Made by a program: the position numbers and the translations under genes | NCBI GenBank assembly: GCA_009760855.2 | Contig: WPIO01000035.1 | Span: forward strand, 3,123,001 to 3,187,000 | From: Cristatella mucedo | Lineage: Eukaryota; Bryozoa; Phylactolaemata; Cristatellidae | Reading direction: 5' to 3' | Length of the DNA: 64,000 nucleotides | Notes under the pieces: model-generated | Told to the model about the DNA's origin: nothing | The model's input: only the letters and a program-made list of their open reading frames with translations | The model's database searches: none | Shown: positions 12,490 to 24,862 of the stretch, one piece after another | Layout: each line of letters opens with the position of its first letter | Position numbering within the stretch: the first letter of the stretch is position 1

Positions 12490-12620
12490 CCCAAAAGGTT
12501 TGGAGCTCCCTCGTCACGACGCAGGACATGGGTTTAAATCCTGCAGTGATTGAACCTTTATTGCACACTGCTGCAAGCAGCAGCGATTGCCGGCAAAACA
12601 ATTCGGCCACTATACTAATG
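12490..12620 (+). mobile_element. SINE-2 copy, diverged and truncated
   Basis: It holds a B-box-like GGGTTTAAATCC (12530-12541) followed by CTGCAG and then a body segment with CTGCTGCAAGCAGCAGCGAT (about 12570-12590), which parallels the SINE-2 body at 35130-35160 (CTGCAAGCGGTGGTGAT). The A-box half is hard to recognise and the 3' end is lost. It is the oldest-looking of the four copies. Confidence 0.5.
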
Positions 12621-13399
12621 AGGTTTTTAAATGACCTTAACTTGCATTATGTTTAACTATTTTTATCAATGATATTCAGAGAAGCAGGGTAAGCATGAGC
12701 ATTCTTACAAAATTTCTTATCGAGGGCAGCAGCAGGTCTGAGTACCTCATTAGGAGATAAGGTCATCAGGACTAGTGTGTTTTTTCCTAGCCCATGAGGC
12801 AAATTAAGAAATAAATTGTATTGAGACTTGAGTTAGGATGAGAGAGAAGAAGAGTATTTTGTTTTGGAATTGCAGTCTGTTAGCAACGTACGTGAGATAA
12901 TCAAGTCTGAGATCGATTCTATCGTAACTGCGAGCACTTAGTTGATTGGAAAGGCATGGCAGAAAGTAACTGTGGCCTGCCACCAGTTTCCCTCTGTCGA
13001 AACATAAAATAGTCACCTAGTTATATCTGCCTTTTTTAACGAGTCTTTGATGAATGTATTAAATCCTATAATGCCAGTGCCTACAATATAGCCTTAATGA
13101 CATGCACTTGTGTGCACTTGACGTGCACTATGTGCACTTTTTGAATACAAAGTTAGAAGTCAGAATCGCCTTGATTATCACTGCTGTGATTTCCAGCCAG
13201 AACAATTTGTGTAATTCGTACCAGTGTGCATTTTTCGGTGCAAGCGGAAGCAAAAGTGAAGCAGTGGCGGCAGGTTACACTTAATACAGTATAGTCGCAC
13301 TAAGATTGCAGACGACTGTAACGCACAGTGTAATTAAAAAAGTTTTAAGTTGTAAGGTTTAAGTTCTAAGACTACTTGGGTCAGCACAACAATAGGTTA
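12621..13399. other. No gene; short TGCACTT repetition
   Basis: Around 13101-13140 the word TGCACTT or TGCACTA recurs four times at about 10-13 base spacing, a minor low-order repeat. Nothing else is seen. Confidence 0.45.
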
Positions 13400-13682
13400 A
13401 AAACAATAATAATGCAAATGATAAAGCGCCCTCTGTTTACTCAATCTCTTTCTATGCAGTTTACAATTGCTGCAAAGGAAGCACGAATTGAATGGTGTGT
13501 TGTAGCTTGCTCAATAAAGAACAAGAATAATATGGCTAGGGGTGACATGCACAGGGTCAGCATGTACGTATGGCTAGTGGCAACATGCAGTGTCAGCATG
13601 CATAAGCACATAAAGGCGAATCCTTGGGACTCGCTAAATTCTGCCATAAAGATACGGTTTTAGTTTCTTTTGAAATGCCAAG
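13400..13682 (-). mobile_element. LINE B 3' end, antisense
   Basis: Reverse complement of the family B terminus: ATT-like tail, hairpin arm (AAAGCGCC region near 13425), then GGGGTGACATGCACAGGGTC, and at the right end the start of the final coding segment (reverse of AAAAGAAACTAAAAC). It is a 5'-truncated insertion. Confidence 0.8.
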
Positions 13683-14318
13683 AACGAAAATAGTAGACTA
13701 AATTGATTTAGGTACCGGTATTGCCATGCAATGTTACAGTTACCATTGGGAGGCGTTTTGCACCAGAAATCATGCGAGCGTCTGAGTAGTGGTAATTTAA
13801 CGTATGTAATGCGGCAATTAGCATAGCATGTCTGAACTGGAACAGCTTAGGTCTCCGCCCAAAGGTTAGTAACTCAAACTTAGCGATCAATTCAGAACGG
13901 GTGTTCAACTCTTCCATCTGGCAATCCATCATTACCCAATGCAAGCGTTGGTGATAGCTGCTATATCTTTTCTGCCGATATAAAAAATTGGGGCTATGTG
14001 ACCAGCTGAAATCTACTTCTACTTAACTTTAAGCCTGGTTGGAATGTTTTACACTGGGATCTCAATAACTATTTTGCACAATTCACAGCACTCACAAAGT
14101 AAAATTTTGGTGCAGACGTACAATGTGACTTTTAGGTAAGAATAAGCTCGTTGCATATAATTTTGCCATAAAACTAAGTGAATCGTTACAGCATTCGCTA
14201 TTTATTAATGAGAAAATTATAGACAAGCCTTAACTCGAAAGCCTTATCTCCTGAATCCTTGCTATACTTCTGCTGCAAATAGATAATATATATATAGATA
14301 GATAGATATGTAAATTAG
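13683..14318. other. No gene; short GATA-like run
   Basis: AT-rich spacer. A short TATA/GATA microsatellite lies at about 14285-14308, immediately before the LINE B copy. Confidence 0.45.
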
Positions 14319-14400
14319 CTCCACAGTCAAATCCGCCTATTTTCAGCTTCATAACGTTGCTAAAATTCGAGCCTGTTTAGATAAAAATACCACGTCCAAG

Positions 14401-14886
14401 TTGGTCCATGCATTCGTGACATCTCGTCTCGACTTCTGCAACTCACTGCTCACTGGCCTACCAGCATGTGCGATCAGGCGATTGCAGCTGGTGCAAAACT
14501 CTGCAGCTAGGCTTGTCTGTCGTAAGCTTCGCAGTTGCCACATTACTCCACTTCTCGCCGACCTGCACTGGCTACCAGTCAAGCAACGGATTGACTTCAA
14601 GGTTTTGTCGCTCACTTTTAGGTCCCTTCATTCTATGGCTCCAGCCTATCTGTCGGATATACTACCCCATCAGGCTAAGCATCGTACCACCCGCTTTTCG
14701 GAATCCAACAGTCTAGAAATACCTCATACAAACCTTAAATCCTTTGGAGACCGTGCATTTAGTTCATATGCTCCCAAAGCCTGGAACTCCCTCCCGACCT
14801 GCGTCAGAACATCCCCTGACCTGACCACATTTAAAAGGAACCTAAAAACACACCTATTTCGGACAGCATTCAGTGGGTCCCTCTGA
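14401..14886 (+). pseudogene. ORF2 C-terminal domain of LINE B (partial)
   Basis: The 161-codon frame contains the signature of L2/CR1 elements: TSRLDFCNSLLTGLP (residues 6-20), RRLQLVQNSAARL (26-38), LHWLPVKQRIDFKVLSLTF (55-73), LAPxYL-like MAPAYLSDIL (79-88) and KAWNSLPTC (129-137). In complete elements this domain follows the reverse transcriptase and is presumed to bind template RNA or DNA. It is uninterrupted, but the preceding enzyme domains are absent, so it is a fragment and not a host gene. Confidence 0.88.
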
Positions 14887-15052
14887 TTCGTCCTTCATGT
14901 GCCTATGCGTGCTGACACTGTGCATGCTGCCACTAACCACATTTGCATGCTGACCCTGTGCATGTCACCCCTAACCATACTATTCATTTCGTTTGTTTTT
15001 TCAAGCATGATTTTACTTACCTTTCAATTGCATTTCACTTTACAGCAAATGT

Positions 15053-15092
15053 AAAGCGCCTAGAGAGAGATTAAGTTCTCTGAGGGCGCTTT
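15053..15092 (+). promoter_or_regulatory. Terminal hairpin of LINE B
   Basis: Perfect 8-base arms AAAGCGCC (15053-15060) and GGCGCTTT (15085-15092) flank an inner AGAGA/TTCTCT pairing with a TTAAG loop. The same hairpin is kept in the copies at 49.0 kb and, with changes, at 2.4, 13.4, 16.4, 19.7 and 61.3 kb, and in SINE-1. In stringent LINEs such a 3' structure is what the reverse transcriptase recognises. Confidence 0.75.
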
Positions 15093-15124
15093 ATCAAGTG
15101 AATTATTATTAATATTATTATAAT

Positions 15125-16342
15125 TTGCATAGTGCCATTAGAGAAATTAATCTGTATTCAGGCACTTCACATCTGCCGCAAGGCTAAAGTCTAAGACGTC
15201 GGTCATCAAATACTTTCACCTTGAATTTGGTTGGTGTGAGCACCGTTAACACTGTGCAAAAGCAGAGCACGTTGTTAGTCTACAAATTTGAGGCAGGGCC
15301 TTGGTGCTGCATGTGAGCATCTTTAACAACTCGTTCTCAAAGAGTCTGAAAGTCAGTTTGTGAACACTAGCTGGTTGCAGCGGTACAATGATAAACCAGT
15401 CGGCTACTCTGCTAATAAAGGTGTCTGGTACTGGGTATTGCTTAGCTGCTGTTTTCGCTAACTTCGCCATGAACTACCAGAGGTAGGCTGCCTAATACCA
15501 TACGTGCATCTCGTGGCTTTTTGGCTGATGTGTTTTCCAGAAGCAAACTTTTGTCCATTATCGTACAATAATCTTTGCGTTGTCTCATTTTTGGTAATAT
15601 TTAGCGAGTGTGTGCATGCACCAGAGTAACCTACTTTCATGCAGAACTGCTTCGGCTACTCGTGTCATTGGTCCTTGCTCAAGCTCAATATAATCCCCCA
15701 AACGTATGTCTATATGCTGTCCAAAGCGATGTCATTGAAATCCCTGGTCGCACGCTATTGTGTCACTAGAGTGCCACACAATGCTCTCTTCAGAGCATCA
15801 AACAATGACGCCCACCTGTCAAGGTTTGCGATGCTTGTAGAAATCAAATGCACCCACAGTAATCCTGTGTACAGTGCTGACTCATCGAAAGCTTCGTGAC
15901 TTGCCCCTGGCTAGCATTACCATATTTTAATGAACCTTATGGCTCTAGAGCATTCTCTTTGATCATCATAGCACGGCAGATGGATGGACCTCCAGTACCA
16001 TGACAGTCAGTAAGTGCTGCATGCTGCCGAAATATAAATCTTCCAGACCTACGCCACCTGAGATAATAGTCTTGGGCTTTATGCACTTATGCTAATTTGT
16101 AGGTGATATCATTTTTTCCTGCAGCACATGATTCGCTAATTACTTCAACTGTTAGCACGGATTGGCAGTCGCACTGCTTTCGTGTGAGCCAATAATAATG
16201 ATGCCTTTGCATAGCACCCTCAGAGACTAAATAATTGTTGGCAATATTGCAAGCAGCAGGCATAGTGTATGCACGCATGCTCACACGAAAGATGGATAAA
16301 AAAACCACTAAATGCTTTGATAAACAGGCGTATTTCTAATAT
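15125..16342. other. No gene between two tail-to-tail LINE B copies
   Basis: Only short frames without motifs. The stretch is the spacer of a large inverted repeat formed by LINE B copies on either side. Confidence 0.45.
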
Positions 16343-17640
16343 TGTTAATAATAATACATTTGATAAAGCGCCCTCAGAGAACTCAATCTCTCTCTAGGCG
16401 CTTTGCATTTGCTGCAAAGGAAAATGCAATTGAATGGTGAGTTAAATCATGCTTGACAAACAAACAAAATGAATAACATGGTTAGGGGTGACATGTTTAG
16501 CTTTTTAAATGTTTTCTTGTCAGGGGAAGTTTGGACTTGCTTCGATAGTGATTTCCAGGCTTTTAGTGCATACGAACTAAATGCACGGTCTCCAAACGTT
16601 TGAGATCGTGCGGGGTATAGTTAAGCAATTCGAGTCAGAACTTCTGGTTGAACCATTATTTGCCTTGGTGCAGGAGTAGTTCTAATAGGTAGGTTTGAGA
16701 CAGGTAATGAAAAGACTTAAAAGTAAGCGACAGAACCTTGAAGTATTTACATTGCTTGATTGGGAGCCAATAAAATTTGGCGATAAGTGGTGTGTTTGTT
16801 GCAACTGCGACACTCACGACAGACGAGCTTAGCTGCAAAGTTTTGCACCACCTCTAAGTACCTGATTGCACGGGCCAGTAGACTAGCAAGCAGTGAGTTA
16901 CATAAGTCGAGACGGGATGTCACAAATGCATGAATAAGTCTTGATATAGTATGACTGCGTGAGTAAGCCCAATTTTAGCAATGTTAAGCAGCTGAAACGG
17001 GCAGGCTTGACTGAGGACCTGATGTAGCTGTCTAATGAAAGGTCACTTTAGATCAGAATACCTAGATTACATACGGATGGAACAGGAAATGTGACGGCGG
17101 AGCTAATTTTGGGCACAAGGTTTTCAAATTTCTGAATGACACTTGGTTTGCCCATAACTGGTAAGTTGGTTTGTCGTCATTCAATGTAAGAAAAGTTGTT
17201 GGCATCCATGTGTTGATGCAATCACATATGAAACAAGAGTGTGTATAGAAGTCAAGTTGCTCGAGGGCTGGGAGGAATCAAAGCAAATGTGCAACTGAGT
17301 GTCGTCTACATAGAAGTGAAAGACCATTTGCCCTTGACGATTAGATCGGCAAGAGAGACATTATAAAACGTAAAGAAGGGGACCGAGCACTGGGCCCTGA
17401 GGTACCATGTTCTTAATTGGCTTCTCAGATGATCTTTGTCCCTTCATATCAATACTCTGGAGTCTCTCACTGAGATGCGACCTAAACCGCAGTAGTGCAG
17501 TGCCAGTAATGCCTAAATGAGATTTGAGTCACTCACGAGGGACTTGGTAATAAATAATAGCAAACGCTGCCGAAAGATCAAGCAAAACAAGCGGAGAGAC
17601 TTTACTTAAGTTTGAATTCCCAAGAAGGATGTTATTTAGC
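16343..17640 (-). mobile_element. LINE B, antisense, longest copy, includes reverse transcriptase
   Basis: Read on the - strand this copy keeps the palm region of the reverse transcriptase: a DLSAAFAII block (near 17565), VPQGPVLGPLL (near 17395) and YVDDTQL (near 17310; YADD in most relatives). It continues into the C-terminal domain and the 3' hairpin (16365-16405). Relative to the copy at 14.3 kb about 70 bases are missing near 16496, at the join of coding end and 3' region. Many frameshifts and stops are present. It supplies the reverse transcriptase part that other family B copies lack. Confidence 0.8.
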
Positions 17641-18587
17641 CTAAGCAATAGTGATGGCTTATATTGATGCAACATTTCTATGAAAGCCTACGGAGCAAAA
17701 ATGAGGTATAGAGTGCTGTCCCATTATTTTATTAGGCCCATTAGGATTGATCGTCCTAAAAATGTAAGACACAATGACAAGATAGTCACAGGAACTTGCA
17801 TTTGTATTATGTATGTAATTCATAGGATTTCTTCAGGCACTGGAAGCTGGTTTTTGACGACTCATCTTGATAAAGGAATAGTGTCAATTTCAGGTATTCG
17901 AAATGATCAAATTTGTACTCGGCTCAATTAATAGCAATGTAGTCTCCAGACGATTTACTCTTTACTTCCTGCTGATAACTAAAGCTGTCGTCCAACAATC
18001 TTCGCACACCTGAAATGTCAATATTTGCAGAAGGCTAACGTGTGCTGCCTCGTGATCCCTAATACCTGACATGCGTGGCAGTGCACCAAAATATGCATCG
18101 GTAAACGAGCCGGTAAATTATTTTCCAGCCCCCAAGCGTTCGCTGAGCTGCCGTTAGTTAGCTTTTTATTCCCCATCTACTATCCGGCACACTGAAGCCA
18201 GTAACTTTTTGCTACCAAGTAGTTTTAATTTTCTCGTGTCTATCCGATAAACCAAACGCAAATCTTTGGAAGTCCAGTGGAGGTGTTCTTTAGCCCACTG
18301 CAGCCTTTCAGCTATGTGATGCTTCTTAGGCCAGGGTGTTTCTCTGCTTATCGTTCGAAGGTGTTCTCCTCCAAAGCCTGACGCCGGACTGCTTGCTCCC
18401 TAATTGATGTTTACATTGAGGCTTCATCCGATCTTACCAGCTTTGTGAAGCTGGGCTTTCTATATCATAGTGAAACCGTTTTCAAAAGGCGGTCGTCAAT
18501 GAGACCTTGCCATTTTGGTGTGGTTCAGATGTGAAATGGACTTGCCCTTGACGACCGACGTCACTTGATGTAGGCCTGTGGCATTTT
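17641..18587. other. No recognisable gene
   Basis: Short frames only. The upstream part of the antisense LINE B may extend here, but I cannot align it. Confidence 0.4.
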
Positions 18588-18645
18588 TCAAGTGCTTTTA
18601 TGGACATGAAGTTCTCTTAAGGTGCTATAAAAATTGATTATATAA
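18588..18645 (+). mobile_element. SINE/LINE B-type 3' tail fragment, diverged
   Basis: GAAGTTCTCTTAAGGTGCTATA (in part) followed by an AATTGATTA-like end parallels the SINE tail at 28492-28551 (AAGTTCTCTTGGGGCGCTAT). The head is unrecognisable. Confidence 0.4.
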
Positions 18646-18789
18646 TCCTTAATTTTACTTCTGATTAAACTGATGACAACTTTATCTAATGTCAAGTACA
18701 GTAATGACCATTTTATCGCGGCAGCCCTGGGTGTGAGGAATTTAATAAATGCATTTTTCATAACCCCTGCGCTCCTCAGCCTGTTACAG

Positions 18790-18990
18790 AATGGAGCCGA
18801 TCTATCTCGTGCATGATTGATTAGGAAATGAGAATAAAACAAGCTTAAACGTCGTAAAAATCTTCGATAATTTCCTATGCACTGTAAAACTCGCATGTCT
18901 ATCCTCATCAATTCTGTAATCTAAAAGCACACCGAGATTTAGTATTAGAGCATTAAAATCGTGGCCTGGAATCTGTCGATGCGTCAAATT
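18790..18990 (-). mobile_element. L2/CR1-like LINE fragment, antisense
   Basis: The - strand frame reads LNLGVLLDYRIDEDRHASF followed by a basic/hydrophobic stretch. This corresponds to the NLGVVFDS segment that follows the palm in L2/CR1 reverse transcriptases (compare 6715 in the LINE A copy). The remainder is too diverged to assign to family A or B. Confidence 0.45.
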
Positions 18991-19504
18991 CTGTACCCGT
19001 ACCTCATCCTAACCATGTCTATAAGACAACAATGATGAAATTAATCCTTTCTATTGCTACAAGATGCCTCTATTGAACTTCAAGCTGTTTATAGCCCCAA
19101 TACATCTGCAAAGGCTCTATCACGTGATGAATAATCAATTAGTTCCTTAGAAAGTGTAGTTTTCCTGAACGCTTAGAACTGGGTTAAATTGAATGATATC
19201 ACATTCAAAGGAAGAAATAAAATTGTCTTTGAGTATTTTCAATTACATCTTGCCGTGCTGAGATTTTATTAGTAGCATTGACAGAAGTTCCTAAGTATAT
19301 ATTCAGATGGCAATTGCTAGTAAAACAGGAAGCCTAGTTGCACTTCACCGCGATAAAAACTGCTGCTTGGTGTATTTCATGTTCTTCAGGAGTTAAATTA
19401 TTATTTCTTAAATCGGTTTTGACCTCGATAGTCTTCTTAGCAATTGGAATAGTGAGCTCAGACTGTGTGGGGATGTCTAAGTCTCTTCTGAATGGGCTAT
19501 CCTT
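18991..19504. other. No recognisable gene
   Basis: AT-rich; nothing seen. Confidence 0.45.
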
Positions 19505-19724
19505 AATCCTTGTGATTTGACCTTTATGTGATTATGCATGCTGCCACTAACCATACTTGCATGCTGACCCTGCGCATGTCACCCCTAACCACGTTCCTCT
19601 AGTTGTTTCTTAAGCATGCTACCTCTAACAATTTATTCGTGCTTTCTTTGCAGCAAATTTAAAGTGCCTTAAAATAAATTGAGTTATCTGAGAGTGCTCT
19701 ATCAAATGTACTTTTATTATTATC
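19505..19724 (+). mobile_element. LINE B 3' end
   Basis: Sense copy of the family B 3' region: CTTGCATGCTGACCCTG, CATGTCACCCCTAACCA, CTTTGCAGCAAAT, a decayed hairpin (AAAGTGCC ... GTGCTCT) and a short ATT tail. No coding part remains. Confidence 0.8.
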
Positions 19725-20647
19725 AGGGGATCTGAGATCAGCGTCCTGCCATCGCTGTGCAACGTGGTAAATCCCTTCTTTGCCACACACCAGAACTTGA
19801 GTTCTAATGTCAGACCAAAGCGTAGGCGCTTCTCCGAAATGCGCACGAGTGTAAGAGCATCAATTGAACACTGGTAATGTCTGGATATTCTCGGCCCGGT
19901 TCAAGTAGAGGTATTGTTTATGAACGCAAGAGGTAGCCTTGCAATATCCAATGCAGTTTGTTATGCAGTTTTCATTTTAATGTGTTACCTAAAGGGCATG
20001 GCCATGCAACAACTCCAAAGTGAAGCTTCTTCTAGTGCCTCTCGTTGCGTCGACTTACCAAAACTTTTGGGGGCATTGAAGACATGCTGTGCCAGGTACA
20101 ACCAATCACCTATTGAGATTGAGATACATGGATAAAGAAACTATCTAAATATCTTCACGTGTAAGGAAATAACAAGAATGGCGACATTGATTCGGCAATA
20201 TGTTCCAATAGGAAAAATAATTATTTGACAAATGAAAGGCTTACAGTGCAGTACATTTATATGCAATTGGAGTATCTTGTTTGAATCAAAACTAGGGAAC
20301 ACGAGGTAATAGACTAAACCAATGAATGGTTATATATCACCTCTTCGTAAAGATTCCTCCAATCAAGGGATACTATCATTCATGACGTTATACGCGACCG
20401 CGTGGCTTTTGCAGCGCCTAGAGCATAGAGTGAGAGCAGTCAGGACCTCTTGTATACGGTTGATGTAGCACATGGTTTCTGCGACGCTCTAGAAGGCTAA
20501 CTAAAGCCGCTTGGATGCTCTAGCATGAAGTCTTGCAATATCATTTATTATCAACTGCGAGCGGCTCCAGATTGCAAGCGGTAAAATGCTTTCGTACGTG
20601 AAGTTTCATGTATACGGGCAGCTGAATTTTCCACAGCAATGATTCAA
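19725..20647. other. No recognisable gene
   Basis: Short frames only. Confidence 0.45.
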
Positions 20648-20925
20648 CTTCTTACGCAACGACATCTACTCTCCAACTGCCGACTATGGCACATCTTTTT
20701 CAGCGGTCCTGAACTGCTACTTCTATGCTACTCACTACCTCAACTGCTCTCCTAACTCTGCTATGCTTCCCACTTTCTCTTTGTTGCGTGAGACGAAGTC
20801 TGTTGGCTACCGAATGCGTACCGAAAGCCGCTTAGGCTGTGAGTGCGCTATACAAAACTCTCCTGCGTAACACCCACATGGTCTTTTTGACTTTGTGGAG
20901 TTACTGACGGAGATACATTACAATT
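20648..20925 (+). mobile_element. LINE A 3' end, well preserved
   Basis: Nearly identical to 7245-7520 of the best family A copy, from CTTACGCAACGACATCTACT through CGTAACACCCACATGG to GGAGTTACTGACGGAGATAC and a short TTACA end. The close match suggests a comparatively recent insertion. It starts at about the same point as the fragment at 56966. Confidence 0.88.
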
Positions 20926-23900
20926 CCACTAGTTCTGTCACTTTGCTTCTAGGCATCAGGGCAACCAGCCCCTGGATTAGGGTCCGGCTGCCATGGAATC
21001 CTCAGCACCATCAGAGGGACTCAGCTCAAATAAAGACATTTGGTGTAAAGGCATTGGCAGTCTTCGTGTAATGGTTGCAGTCCTTTCACCTGAAATTGCC
21101 TCTTCCTGCTATGAGTCATATGATAAAGGTATCACGGAAGCTGCACAAATAGTGATAAGCCATATCAAGGAGGACTGTTTGGGAGAGCTAGCTGTTAGAT
21201 GTACGTGGATATCATGAATGGGAATGCCACTCACATCCACTGTGTGGATGGATTGTATTCTTGATGTACTTGACGCTTGGCGCAGCGTTGCTAACAACAT
21301 CCATCACTTTAGCAGCTACTTTTATTTCACTACGATCGGCTTTAATCATTTTGTCAGTGCTGGAGCAAAGGTATTGATCTTGGAGGGAAAGACCCGCCAA
21401 ATTTGTATATAGGGATAAAGAATCGCCAGATTGTCATCCGGGCAGGATTAAGAAATAACTTCCTCATTAATGGCTATCAGCGGACGTAGGAATAGAGGGT
21501 GGCCCAGGTCTCTGCCCTGCTGAAAGGGCGCGGCAAATGTCTTCGTATGGCTCCGCCTAAGCAGTCTCCTATATGCAAGCAAATTCCCAACGTGAAATGT
21601 GTGGATATCAGCATACACATAAAAAATATAATATGAGAAATGGGCGCTCCCTAAAAGTTTAACATTGACACTGGTTGCAGCTTTAGGTCGCGAGCAATGC
21701 ACTAGCTCTGTGGGATATTTGAGGAGCTTGCCTGATATTCTTTGGTGCCAACCAACATGCAAGCTAGTAATTAAATCGTAGAACGGAACAGTATGAATAT
21801 AAATCTTGGAGGTGCATAGAGGCATCGGGAAGATGTTATTCTTGTACCTCATATGGTGTATTGGACAAAGCTTTCATGCCAGCCAAATGGTGCTTTTATG
21901 TGAATATATGTGTACGGGAAATACAAGTGAGAGCTTAGCTCTCTTTGTGGTTAGGCGTTTAGTATTCGAATTAGGACAAAGAGCATACGTGAAGCCGTCT
22001 GATTCTAACTGGACAACTAAGTCGCCGAAAGGGACTTTGGCTCGTGATGTCTAAGGCATCGTGATTAAGGAGCGAGGCCTGCACCGTCAAGCGGCTGACC
22101 TGAGACTATTCTCGTAGCCAAGGAGAGCCGTTCGAAGCACGTTGAGATTGCATATGCAGCAACTGTGCTGCAGAGGCAGCTGTTCTCGACGTGCAGGCAT
22201 GCCTTCGCAAAAACATTTGAATGCTCCAAGATTTAATGAATTCTTTATGAGGCTTGCAGAGAGAAAGCCTCCTGAACAGGCCCCTCAAAGCTGCTTTTTC
22301 CTTGTGTTTTGCGGGTGTTCCTTATATTTTAGGATCATGATATCGTGAGGCAAACAATTCCATGAACTTCTGTAGGTGTTTCGGTACTCCTTGACCTGAT
22401 CTTGGCGAAGCTGGGCTTTAGTATCCACTGTTAAGTAATCATGAAAGAGTAATTTAAAGTCTTTACTGCCTACTCTTAGTGAGTGATTTTGCACTTCATT
22501 CTTAATTGGCTGCTAAAAGATGAAGAGTACTATTTCCGTTGCTGTTTGGTCCCAAATTGCTTACTTAATAACTGCAACACTATTGATACACCCGTGAAAC
22601 TCGTATACCTTGCTCGCCTATAGAGCGCTTCGTCCCCCATTCTATTGATCCGGGAAGACTTGTTTACCTTTGAGGGATTGGCACACTGGTAATATAAAAG
22701 ATGGTTAATCGTATTTTTTCCATGAGTATAATGGTTTTAATTAGTAGACACTGCCATGCATGATTTCAAAACCGTAGAATCGACCATTTACTGGCACAGG
22801 TATACAAAAAGTGCCGTTAATAATGCCTTGGCCACACAGCGGGAGCTGACGAATCCGAAGATTTATATCTATTGGCTCAATGAATGTGTGTTCAGTTACT
22901 AAAATTCATAAGTCGTATTCTCTCATCTCTTGCCTGAGAGTTTTTCCCAACTCAATGAAGAGCTCCGATGTTTAAACACTCCTTTACATCAATAGTGATA
23001 CAAATGAATTCATCTAGTCTAGTTCTTTTCCAGCAAGACTCTTAACGGTTAATGCCTAATGTTCAAAGGCTCATCAAACCTTTAGTGGCCGTTGTTTTTT
23101 GTTCTTCATAGGTTTTGAGGAGCTTGAGTAGAAAGATCTAATATAATTTTATCTCCAGAGAAAGATTTTGATGCAAACATAGTCTTAGACTGGGGGCACA
23201 TACGGAGCCGTCATAAAACACAAAATTTTCCGAAAGATCGTTGATTTTTTAGCATACTGCTTCAACATTCCATTAGTTCCTGGGGTAATAAAAACTGTTT
23301 CGTATATTTTGTGTAACTTTATCTTTTGACATACAGATGCGGCTTATCAACACGCCTAATATATTAAGGCAGTATAAGTAAATGTCAAGAAATCCAGTTG
23401 TCTAACTCTTATCTCACAGAGCGATTGGGCTCTCTCTCACTTGTCTATCTCCACGTAAGTCTAGATTAAAGGCAGAGCACAGCCTTGATTAATACATCCT
23501 GTGAAATTCCAAATGAAAACCTCATACGATGTCAAATCTTTATATCTTTATTTGCCAGCCTCGGATTAACAATTCTCGTTGCACAATGATCCCGTACTTG
23601 CTAGACCAGTTCAAAAGTTCTGACCCCAGTTCTGTTTGTATAACTGTTTAATTCAATAGTACTCATATTACAATTTTTTCAAAAGTCTTGTATGGCTCTT
23701 GCCATTGTTTACCACGGTGTTTTGCTAGCCCTAACTAGAAGCAATATAGTTTTATGGACAATATAAATTATATTTGGTCATTCTATGCATGAAAGATTCC
23801 AGAATAAGAATCAGGTCATCCAGCCGTTCTTTTTCTGTTAAAATTAGGGTAAGCTGATAGTACTTTTTATTGTACTAAAATTGTAAAGGATTCAGAATGG

Positions 23901-24862
23901 AGCGTCATTATCATGGAATAGATCAGCTACTTCACTTTATAATTGATATAAAAATCTGGTAGCCTGCCTCTTTAATATAAAGTGGAAGAATAATGAGGGG
24001 TCACAATAAATTTGAAATTCAGCTTTTGTATATCGTGGACAAAACTGCGACTCTGGCAAAATGAAAATCAATAGGACATGCCGTCAATTATGCTACTATT
24101 TAATTCATTTCAGAACTTCACAGCTACAATCAAGCTACATGCTTCGATACAAATCGTTATTCAACCACTCCACTTATGTAGCTGACAAGATGTGATTTAG
24201 CTTCGGAAACTTATTGCATGATTCAGGAATTGCTATATTCAAGTAGTCAACAAAACTAAACTTGGCTCAGGGTAAAGCTGCTCTAATATGTTAATACAAT
24301 TTAAAATAGCTATGGCTACTAAGAGTGAATGCCAAGAAAATATTGATAACATTGACCTAACAACCTAACTATTGCATTAATGCTAGGGTACCTTTCCAAA
24401 GGCAATCAGAATATAATTGTCTTTGAATTTTTTACCACTTCCAAATGAATTGAAATAACTGAAAAAGGATTGAGCAAAAAATGCCTCACCCGCAAGTTAG
24501 CAGGAAGCAACATTTACTTAAATAAGAATTTGTATCGTTCTGCATCATATAAGACTTGTCTCTTAACTTATTTGGCATTGGTGCATCAAGGTAAATGTGT
24601 TCAGCATGTCGAGATTCATGCTTGTGGCTTTGAGACAGTTTTATTTACAATGTGGCTTTGTGCTTTGTAATGTTCATAAAAGGGCCAATACTTGACGGAT
24701 CTGTGCTAAATTTCGCATGTGAGTTCAGCTCCGCTTGTACACCACTGCATGATTTCATGTCAGATTTTTGTTGAATAATTGTTTTGCCATTCATGTCCAT
24801 GATTGCAGGGCATTCATTCCTATGAAGTTTTATTATCTTGGTAAGTGGAGCGGATAAGAGGA
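20926..24862. other. No supported gene; possible old LINE trace at 22285-22494
   Basis: About 4 kb of AT-rich sequence. On the - strand at 22285-22494 a short frame contains SSWNCLPHDI preceded by a basic helix, faintly like the RLWNSLP segment of L2/CR1 elements, but too weak to call. A 134-codon - strand frame at 21448-21852 has no motif. Confidence 0.35.

Larger units (their letters stand above)
14319..15124 (+). mobile_element. L2/CR1-like LINE family B, best copy
   Basis: A 5'-truncated non-LTR retrotransposon that keeps the C-terminal ORF2 domain, the 3' untranslated region, the terminal hairpin and an ATT-rich tail. The 3' region holds GCATGCTGACCCTGTGCATG (14945-14964), repeated in every family B copy. 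The frame for the last 160 codons is intact. No endonuclease or reverse transcriptase palm is present, so this copy cannot move by itself. Confidence 0.9.

Noticed and set aside
14401-14886. Intact 161-codon frame as a host gene
   Set aside because: It is the C-terminal domain of LINE B ORF2, repeated at 1.9, 16.6 and 60.7 kb and followed by the LINE 3' hairpin.
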